From the NCBI GenBank assembly GCA_002298155.1, contig DBME01000072.1, forward strand, positions 1-15,073: a stretch of DNA of 15,073 nucleotides. Direction: 5' to 3'. The notes beneath the pieces are model-generated. The model searched no databases, was not told the origin of the DNA, and saw nothing but the letters and a program-made list of their open reading frames with translations. Below are positions 6,598-12,685 of the stretch, one piece after another (positions within the stretch are counted from its first letter, which is position 1; every line of letters starts with the position of its first letter). Source of the stretch: Holophagaceae bacterium UBA706 (GTDB lineage: Bacteria > Acidobacteriota > Holophagae > Holophagales > Holophagaceae). The position numbers and the translations under genes are program-made.

Positions 6598-8376
6598 CTA
6601 GCTGTTGAGCCAAGCGAGCATTTCGGGGGCAGCCTTGAATCCGAGTGATCTCCGGATTTCGCGGCCGTCCGCGTCCAGGAGGATCACCGTAGGGAAACTC
6701 CGGATCTGGTGGATCCTCGCCAGGTCGGGCCGGACCTTGTCCGCATCCACTTTCACGGGCACAGCGTGCTCGTTGATCCAGGCGGCGATCCTGGGGTCGG
6801 GCCAGGTCTTCTCGTCCAACTCCTTGCACTGGGCACACCACACCGCGAAGGTGTCCAGGAGGACCACCTTGTGCTCGACCTTGGCCCTGGCCAGGGCCTT
6901 CTCGTAGTCCGTGCCCCACGCGTCCTGGGCCTTTTCAGGCACCTGCTGACCCCCATTGGGCAACAACTGGATTTCCAGGCCCGTCTCAACGGCCTTGAGT
7001 CCCAGAATGGACGCCAGGACGACCAACAGGATGGCGAGGCCCTTCCGCACTTGCCCCGTCAACCCTTCCGCGGGTTCAAAGGCGCCGAAGACCGCACCAC
7101 CCACAAGGGTCGTGATGGACCACATCATGCAATTCGCCCATGCGGGAACGATCAGCCGCACGTTCCATGCCGCGAAACCCAGGACGACGAGACCCATGAC
7201 GTACTTGAACCGGGTCAGCCAGGCGCCGCTCCGGGGCAGACCGGCCGAGAACGTGCCCACCACAAGGAACAGGATCCCCATGCCCAAGGCGAAGGTGAAG
7301 AGCTGGATTCCGCCCCGCACGGCATCCCCTTGCTGGGCGATGCCCACCAGCACCGTACCGATGATGGGGCCCACGCATGGTGCCGCCAATGGGCCCAGCA
7401 CCAGCCCCATGAGGAAGGCGCCCAGGAAGCCCTTCCGCGGCCCGCCACCCTGAAGGCGTTCCTGGAGGCCCTGGGGCAGGGCGATTTCAAACGCCCCGAA
7501 CAAGGACAGGGCGAATCCGGTGAACAAGACGGATACCGGCACGAGGAAGGCCGGCCTCTGGGCGAAGGAACCGAACGTGGCGCCGCTCCTGGCGGCTGCC
7601 ACCCCCAGAACCGTGTAGGTCACCGCCATGCCCAGGACCAGCATGAGGGACAAGGCGAACCCCTTGAGCCTGCCTCCGCCCTTGGCGCCGATGATGGCCA
7701 TGGTGATGGGGATCATCGGATAGACACAGGGCGTGAGACTGGCGCCCATGCCCGCCAGGAACACCAGGAATAGCCCGAGAAGGAAGCCTTGGCTCCCCGC
7801 CGGTCGCGACGGCAGGCCCGGCGCCATGGCCTGGGCCGGTTCCACGGGGCCCGGAACCGGAAGCTTTTGCGCGAGAGGAGACGTTTCCATGGCTGGGGGA
7901 TCAGGCCGTTCCGGGGATACCCTTCCCGCCTGTTCACCACCTTTACCGGAGGGGACCGGTTCCGCCCCCTTTGGGGCGGGAATGTCGGCGGCCTTGACCC
8001 TGATCAGGCGCGTCATGGGGGGGAAGCATGTGCCACCGGCGCCTTCGACGCAGGCCTGGAACTGGACCTCCACGGAGACTTCGCCCGAGAGACCTGTGCC
8101 AAGGACCGGGACCCGGATGGTCCCGTGATAGACATCCTCGTTGAGTTCATCCTGGGCATCGGCCTTGGGCAGTGCGCCGACCTGCAGCGCACCGGGTTTG
8201 GAGGCCAATGCGACCTCCGTGAAGGACTTCTTGAGGTGGACCCCCTTGGGGACCGTGAGAACCACGGCGCCCTTCTGGAAGGTGATCAACACATCGGAGT
8301 CCGGCTCGAAGCCGAAGGCCGGTGCGATCAAAGCAAGGGCGCAGCATAGAGGGCGAAGGAAAATGCGGATGGACAT
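6598..8376 (-). CDS. dsbD: Thiol:disulfide interchange protein DsbD
   Basis: This 592-residue inner-membrane protein passes electrons from cytoplasmic thioredoxin to periplasmic oxidoreductases. It has a signal peptide (residues 1-22), then a periplasmic alpha domain with the pair C109/C117 (FQACVEGAGGTCFPP). A proline-rich linker (about 132-195) follows. The membrane beta domain has about eight helices, with C217 (LTPCVYPMIPI) and C334 (AAPCVGPIIGT). Last comes a thioredoxin-like gamma domain with C514/C517 (AVWCAQCKELDE). All six redox cysteines are present, so it should be functional. ATG at 8376 has GAGGA about 5 nt upstream. It starts 12 nt after the M16 peptidase stop, and trxB-trxA follow, giving the complete electron route NADPH-TrxB-TrxA-DsbD in one transcript. 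Confidence 0.95.
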   Translation of the reverse strand: MSIRIFLRPLCCALALIAPAFGFEPDSDVLITFQKGAVVLTVPKGVHLKKSFTEVALASKPGALQVGALPKADAQDELNEDVYHGTIRVPVLGTGLSGEVSVEVQFQACVEGAGGTCFPPMTRLIRVKAADIPAPKGAEPVPSGKGGEQAGRVSPERPDPPAMETSPLAQKLPVPGPVEPAQAMAPGLPSRPAGSQGFLLGLFLVFLAGMGASLTPCVYPMIPITMAIIGAKGGGRLKGFALSLMLVLGMAVTYTVLGVAAARSGATFGSFAQRPAFLVPVSVLFTGFALSLFGAFEIALPQGLQERLQGGGPRKGFLGAFLMGLVLGPLAAPCVGPIIGTVLVGIAQQGDAVRGGIQLFTFALGMGILFLVVGTFSAGLPRSGAWLTRFKYVMGLVVLGFAAWNVRLIVPAWANCMMWSITTLVGGAVFGAFEPAEGLTGQVRKGLAILLVVLASILGLKAVETGLEIQLLPNGGQQVPEKAQDAWGTDYEKALARAKVEHKVVLLDTFAVWCAQCKELDEKTWPDPRIAAWINEHAVPVKVDADKVRPDLARIHQIRSFPTVILLDADGREIRRSLGFKAAPEMLAWLNS

Positions 8377-8388
8377 GGGGTCCTCGGG

Positions 8389-9867
8389 TCAGGAAAGGGG
8401 CTTGAGCGAGATGGGGTCCCGCTTTGGCAGATTGACGACAGGAAGAGGGGCGGCATCCTTGAGGAGCCCTGGATGATCCGCGGCATCCCCGGCCTGCATT
8501 TCACCGGCATTCCCCACCACCAGGATCACGAGCCTCGAGGGAACAAGGTATTTCCGCGCTGCCCTGAGGACTTCCTGCGCCGAGACAGCCTGAATCCTCT
8601 CCCGGTAGTCGGCCCACCAGTCCTCGGGCCAACCCGTGAGCTGCTCCCGGGCAAACGTGCTAATGACATCAGCTTTCCTGCCCCAGCGGGAAGGAAAGGC
8701 CTGGACGATGCTGTCCTTGATGACGGTGAGCTCTTCAGCCTCCAGGGGGTCGTTCCGGAGGCGTTCCATTTCCGCGAGAATCAGGCGCAGGGCGTAGGCC
8801 ACGGAACGGTTCTTGGTCTGGAGCGATCCGCCCAACCTTCCCTTCCAGTGCGCACCTTCGCCGAGGGACGTTCCGATCCCGTACGTGAGGCCCTCGTCGC
8901 TCCTGATCTTCCTCATGAGGCGCGAAGTGAAACCACTTCCGCCCAGAACCTGATTCAGGACCAGGGCTGCATACCAGTCGGGATCGGTCCTTCGAAGGCC
9001 TGGAAGTGAGAATTCGACATGGGCCTGAGGTACGTCCTTGTCCACGACGTAGATACCGGGGCGGGCCTCCCGGGCGGGCCCAGGGACGCCAGGGCTAACC
9101 GTAGCGGAACCGCCCGGACTGAGGGCACCCAGTGTCTTGTTCAGCATCGCCACCATGGCCTCTCTGCCGAAGCGGCCGGACACAGAAACGACCAGATTGC
9201 CCGGATGGAGGATGCGCGCATGGAAGGCCGCAAGATCCTCCCTGGTGATTGCCTCCAGGCTCGCGCCCGTCATGCATGCCGAGGAAAAGTGGTCTTCCCC
9301 ATGGAGGAGCCTGGGAAATTCGATCCGTGCGATCTCCCCGGTCTCGTCACAACGCGCCATGAGGCCCTGAAGCTGCTCCTGCTTCGCCTGGGCAAGCCGG
9401 TCCGGATCGAAGGCGGGCCTGGAAAGGACCTGCATGAAAAGGTCCAGCCCCTCCTTGAAGTCCTTCTCCAGGAAGGCCATGTCCACCCTTCCCCAGGTAT
9501 CGCCCAGGGATGCGTTGATGTTTCCGGCCAGGAACTCCAGGCGCTCGTCGAGAGCCTGTGCTGGTGTATCCAGGGTCCCGCCGTCGCGCATGAGCATCCC
9601 GGTCAGTTTTGCCAGCCCCTCCCGGCCTTTGGGATCCATGTAGGCCCCTCCCCGGATCAGGACCTGAAGCTTGACGAGAGGGGTTCCATTGGGGTCACCC
9701 GCAAGGTAGGCGGTTATGCCATTGTCCAGGCGGACCTTGAAGGCGGCCGTGCGTGGTGCGGCGAATGCCAGGGGTTTGAACCGGATCGACTCAGGCCTGG
9801 CCGGAACGGCCTGGGCGCAGAGCGCACCACCGGCCAAGGCTGCCAGGAAAAGCGGGGTGCGAATCAT
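8389..9867 (-). CDS. M16-family peptidase-like protein, catalytic motif lost, exported
   Basis: This 492-residue protein has a signal peptide (MIRTPLFLAALAGGALCAQA) and the two-lobe M16 (insulinase/processing-peptidase) fold. Where active members carry HxxEH after a GLA turn, it reads GLAKLTGM (residues 84-91), so H, E and H are replaced by K87, G90 and M91 and zinc cannot bind there. The C-terminal lobe keeps the substrate-side R...Y element (SRLMRKIRSDEGLTYG, R322 and Y329), which in heterodimeric M16 enzymes is supplied by the non-catalytic subunit. It is therefore likely the partner of the preceding active M16 protein. Its ATG overlaps that gene's stop by ATGA and has GGAGGG upstream. Acts in periplasm or at outer membrane by inference. 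Confidence 0.88.
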   Translation of the reverse strand: MIRTPLFLAALAGGALCAQAVPARPESIRFKPLAFAAPRTAAFKVRLDNGITAYLAGDPNGTPLVKLQVLIRGGAYMDPKGREGLAKLTGMLMRDGGTLDTPAQALDERLEFLAGNINASLGDTWGRVDMAFLEKDFKEGLDLFMQVLSRPAFDPDRLAQAKQEQLQGLMARCDETGEIARIEFPRLLHGEDHFSSACMTGASLEAITREDLAAFHARILHPGNLVVSVSGRFGREAMVAMLNKTLGALSPGGSATVSPGVPGPAREARPGIYVVDKDVPQAHVEFSLPGLRRTDPDWYAALVLNQVLGGSGFTSRLMRKIRSDEGLTYGIGTSLGEGAHWKGRLGGSLQTKNRSVAYALRLILAEMERLRNDPLEAEELTVIKDSIVQAFPSRWGRKADVISTFAREQLTGWPEDWWADYRERIQAVSAQEVLRAARKYLVPSRLVILVVGNAGEMQAGDAADHPGLLKDAAPLPVVNLPKRDPISLKPLS

Positions 9868-11378
9868 TTGCCCTCCTTGCGGTGGATGACCAGGGTGTTT
9901 CGGTTTTCGGGCACGAAGTAGGTCCGGGCGACCCGCTGGACGTCCTCCCGCGTCACGGCGTTCATCCTCGTCGACTCGAGGAGGAAATCCTGATAACTAC
10001 CTGCCCCTTCGGCTTCGGCCAGCTGGTCGCGGAGGGTTTCATTGCCCTCCATAAGGGCGAACCTGGAAACCTGGGCCTGGTTCTTGGCCTTCTGGATCTC
10101 ACGCTCGGTGACCCCCTCCCGCTGGATCCGCTCCACTTCCTGAAGAAGGGCGGCTTCAACCTCCTCCGGGGCATGCCCGGGTGCGGGCATACCCGAGAGG
10201 TAGAAGATCCCGCCGAGCTTCATGGGTTGATTGGCGGCTTCAACGCCAACGGCGATACGACGGGCCATGACCAATTCACGGGTGAGCCTTCCGGATTGCC
10301 CGTTCAGAATGCCGGCCAGGACGTCCAGGGCCGCGGAATCCATGTGAACGGAGGACGGGATTTTGTGGGCGCAAACGGCCATCGGCATGGCATCGACGTT
10401 GCCGAGAATCCGCTGCTCGGCGCCCTGTGAAGGTTCCAGGGTGGTCACCCTGGGAGGCGCCTTCGGGTTGGCTGGAATGCCGCAGAAGTACCGTTCCACG
10501 GTGGCGTAGGCCTCCGTGGTCCTGAAATCGCCCACGAGGACCACCGTCAGGTTGTTGGGAGCATAGTAGGTGGCGTAGAAGGCTTCCGCCTGATCCCTGG
10601 TCACCGCCGAGATGTCGCTGGGCCAGCCGATGACGGGCCAGCTGTAGGGACTGGCCTGCCAGATCATCGCGTTGAAGGTCTCCTGGAGCTTGCCGGTGGG
10701 GGTCGCCTCCACGCGGAGGCGCCTTTCCTCCAGGACAACATCCCGCTCGCTGTAGAATTCCCGGAAGACCGCGTTCTGGATGCGGTCCGCCTCCAGCCAG
10801 GCCCAGAGTTCAAGCTTGTTGGAGGGAACGGTGATGTGGAAGAACGTGCGGTCGGTTGTGGTGTTGGCGTTGAGCCCGGTGGCACCGGCCTGCTTGTAGA
10901 TCCGGTCCAATTCGTCCTTCACGATGATGCCGCGTTGTTCCAGGACCAGGGAGTCGAGCCTTTCGAGGAGCTGCCGGTGATGCACGGACCGGGCGCCAGG
11001 GTCACCACTGTCCGCGATATCGCCCCTGCGCTGCTTTTCCCGGAGCAGGTCGAGTTCCTGACGGATCCCAGCCATCGTCCCATCCTGCTTCGCGTTGAGC
11101 TCCGCGTCCCGGGCGGCGTCACGCGTTCCGATGGTCCGCGTCCCCTTGAACATCAAATGCTCGAACAGGTGGGCGATTCCCGTGATGCCAGGCCTTTCAT
11201 CCGCGCTTCCGACCCGCGCAACCCATCCGCAGGCGATGGTAGGCTCTTCGTGGCGTTCGACCATGAGAACCCTCATTCCATTGGGGAGCGTGCGTTCGGT
11301 GATGGGAAGCTCCTGGGCGCACAGGGGAGCCAGGGTCAGTAGACCGGACAGAACAGCCCCGCATCGGGCATGGCGCAT
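9864..11378 (-). CDS. M16-family zinc metallopeptidase, active subunit, exported
   Basis: This 504-residue protein has a signal peptide (residues 1-21, ending LAPLCAQ), then LPNGMRVLMVERHEEP, the usual M16 start. The inverted zinc motif HLFEH is at 70-74 and the probable third ligand is E218 in SERDVVLEERR. Between them lies about 68 residues more than in mitochondrial processing peptidase, a charged, helix-prone insert (about 83-153). After it ATGLNANTTTDRTFF resumes the family pattern. An N...DVLAGILNGQSGRLTREL segment marks the second lobe. ATG at 11378 is chosen because AGGAGAA lies just upstream and the signal peptide begins there; an open frame extending to 11543 gives no signal sequence. 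First gene of the five-gene unit. Substrate unknown. Confidence 0.92.
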   Translation of the reverse strand: MRHARCGAVLSGLLTLAPLCAQELPITERTLPNGMRVLMVERHEEPTIACGWVARVGSADERPGITGIAHLFEHLMFKGTRTIGTRDAARDAELNAKQDGTMAGIRQELDLLREKQRRGDIADSGDPGARSVHHRQLLERLDSLVLEQRGIIVKDELDRIYKQAGATGLNANTTTDRTFFHITVPSNKLELWAWLEADRIQNAVFREFYSERDVVLEERRLRVEATPTGKLQETFNAMIWQASPYSWPVIGWPSDISAVTRDQAEAFYATYYAPNNLTVVLVGDFRTTEAYATVERYFCGIPANPKAPPRVTTLEPSQGAEQRILGNVDAMPMAVCAHKIPSSVHMDSAALDVLAGILNGQSGRLTRELVMARRIAVGVEAANQPMKLGGIFYLSGMPAPGHAPEEVEAALLQEVERIQREGVTEREIQKAKNQAQVSRFALMEGNETLRDQLAEAEGAGSYQDFLLESTRMNAVTREDVQRVARTYFVPENRNTLVIHRKEGK

Positions 11379-11402
11379 GGATTCTCCTGAAGACCGGTAC
11401 GT

Positions 11403-11451
11403 TTTGCGAAGGGCGCAAAGCTTCCGCTGCACCCGGCGGGATGCGGAAGCT
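11403..11451 (-). promoter_or_regulatory. Two adjacent stem-loops in the 5' leader of the M16 operon
   Basis: AGCTTCCGC (11419-11427) and GCGGAAGCT (11443-11451) form a perfect 9-bp inverted repeat with a 15-nt loop. TTTGCG (11403-11408) and CGCAAA (11414-11419) form a perfect 6-bp repeat with a 5-nt loop, touching the first. Both lie 25-73 nt upstream of the M16 start codon in its untranslated leader. No T-run follows in either direction, so a terminator is unlikely. They may be mRNA-stability or translational elements, or an operator. Confidence 0.4.
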
Positions 11452-11694
11452 GACTCTCCCTGTCTGGAAGCGGATGGCGTTGCGAAGGTATGCTTGGGCA
11501 ATGGCCCTTGCATCATCTTTTGCGTTGCCTGGGCCGATGACAACGTGTGATTCGGTGAATTTTCAGTGGAGTTTTAAGCCGATCCTAAAGTTTGTTTAAA
11601 ATATGTGTTTATAGCATTTAGAAACCTTGTCCGACATCATTCACACCGGATCAGTCCGCCGCGGATTGGCGGCTGGCGATCCGATCTTCCGTCC

Positions 11695-11719
11695 AGGATG
11701 GCAAAGCACCCACCATCCT
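11695..11719 (+). promoter_or_regulatory. Stem-loop in the 5' leader of the response-regulator gene
   Basis: AGGATGG and CCATCCT are perfectly complementary over 7 bp with an 11-nt loop and lie 40-64 nt before the start codon, preceded by a CCGCC/GGCGG hairpin. The response-regulator ATG has no clear Shine-Dalgarno, so leader structure may matter for its translation. Function inferred from position only. Confidence 0.35.
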
Positions 11720-11758
11720 CCACGGTGCGCCATCTCGAACTGTGGTTGAATCATTCCC

Positions 11759-12469
11759 ATGCGACCCCCGAGTTCCAATCCGCGGCGACTGCTCGTCATC
11801 GAGGACGAGGCTTCCCTCGGGGAGATGATCGTGTCCAACCTGGCCACCGAAGGGTTCCTTGTGTCCCTCGCGGGCGATGGTGAGGCAGGTCTCGCCTCCC
11901 ACGCCACGCGGCCCGCCGACCTGATTATCCTCGACCTCATGCTCCCGGGTATGAGCGGCTTCGAGGTACTGCGCGCCCTTCGCCGCCGCCAGGACAAGGT
12001 CCCGGTGATCATCCTTACGGCACGGTCGGCCAGCGAAGACCGGGTGCAGGGCCTCTCGCTCGGGGCGGACGACTACCTGCCCAAACCCTTCGCCATGCTT
12101 GAGCTCACCGCCAGGATCCGCGCCATCCTGCGCCGGGCCGCCCCCGAGGAGGAGAGCCGCCGGATCGCCCGGAGTGGCCCATTCAAGATCGACTACCTCC
12201 ATCTCTCGGTGCACCGGGGACGTACGGATCTTCAACTCAGCCTCCGGGAATTCAGGCTGCTGGAGGTGCTCCTTGCCCACCCGGGGCGCGTCCACGGACG
12301 ACAGGACCTGGTGAACCTCGCATGGGAAGCCGACGCCCATCCCACGCTCCGGACCGTGGACAAGCACATCCAGGCCCTGAGGCGCAAACTGGCCGATTCG
12401 GATGAAAACCCCGCCATCCAGACTCTCGAACGGGAGGGCTACCGATGGACCCTGCCCGTGAAATCCTAA
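11759..12469 (+). CDS. OmpR/PhoB-family response regulator without adjacent kinase
   Basis: This 236-residue two-domain regulator has a receiver domain (residues about 10-125). Its acidic pocket is in VIEDE (E15-D16), the phosphorylated aspartate is D59 (LIILDLMLPGMSG), the conserved threonine T87 (ILTAR) and the lysine K109 (DDYLPKPF). A winged-helix OmpR-type DNA-binding domain follows (about 137-234), with LSLREFRLLEVLLAHPG, RTVDKHIQALRRKL and REGYRW. All phosphotransfer residues are intact, so it should be controlled by a histidine kinase, yet none is encoded in the window. ATG at 11759 is the first start of the frame but lacks a clear Shine-Dalgarno. It is co-directional with the TonB-dependent receptor and divergent from the M16 operon, so either could be a target. 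Confidence 0.93.
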   Translation: MRPPSSNPRRLLVIEDEASLGEMIVSNLATEGFLVSLAGDGEAGLASHATRPADLIILDLMLPGMSGFEVLRALRRRQDKVPVIILTARSASEDRVQGLSLGADDYLPKPFAMLELTARIRAILRRAAPEEESRRIARSGPFKIDYLHLSVHRGRTDLQLSLREFRLLEVLLAHPGRVHGRQDLVNLAWEADAHPTLRTVDKHIQALRRKLADSDENPAIQTLEREGYRWTLPVKS

Positions 12470-12685
12470 GGGTGATACCGCCCCCGCCCAGTCCGCAATC
12501 CTTACTCGAAATCCCACGCACAGTGGTTCTAAATTATTGTTATGGTTTGGCTAATAACCGTTTCGAACAAAGTTAAAGTTCATCAATTTATTCTCTTGAT
12601 TTCTTCTTGTCGATCGGTTTGACCCCCCTGACCATGGAACTCGATTCAGGCAATCCAACCCCCATTCCAGTCCAGGAGGACTTCC
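12470..12685 (+). promoter_or_regulatory. AT-rich promoter-like spacer upstream of the TonB-dependent receptor
   Basis: This 216-nt gap has no supported gene. About 12528-12607 is much richer in A+T than its surroundings. It contains two short dyads: GTTAT-N10-ATAAC (12539-12558) and GAAC-N9-GTTC (12565-12581). These could be binding sites for a regulator, perhaps the upstream response regulator. No -35/-10 pair is convincing. AGGAGG at 12674-12679 is the receptor's ribosome-binding site. No terminator hairpin was seen after the response-regulator stop. Confidence 0.4.

Larger units (their letters stand above)
11379..11758. other. Divergent 380-nt control region between the M16 operon and the response regulator
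   Basis: No gene is supported here. The part near the M16 start holds the two stem-loops listed separately. The middle (about 11555-11635) is strikingly AT-rich against the window and probably contains the divergent promoters. On the plus strand TAAAAT (11597-11602) is a five-of-six -10 match, but the -35 position 17 nt upstream (TTAAGC) is poor. The part leading to the response regulator has two hairpins, CCGCC/GGCGG (11656-11672) and a perfect 7-bp AGGATGG/CCATCCT (11695-11719). I could not assign either promoter with confidence. Confidence 0.45.

Noticed and set aside
6709..7773. 354-codon open frame on the plus strand antisense to dsbD
   Set aside because: Rich in His, Gln, Gly and Glu with no domain. 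It mirrors the codon bias of dsbD, whose six redox cysteines and membrane helices are clear.
11379..11543. N-terminal extension of the active M16 peptidase to 11543
   Set aside because: It would place 55 polar residues before the signal peptide, and its codons overlap the perfect stem-loops. ATG 11378 has a proper Shine-Dalgarno.
11651..12517. 288-codon frame antisense to the response regulator
   Set aside because: No domain or ribosome-binding site, and it covers the whole regulator gene including its leader; typical GC-rich shadow.
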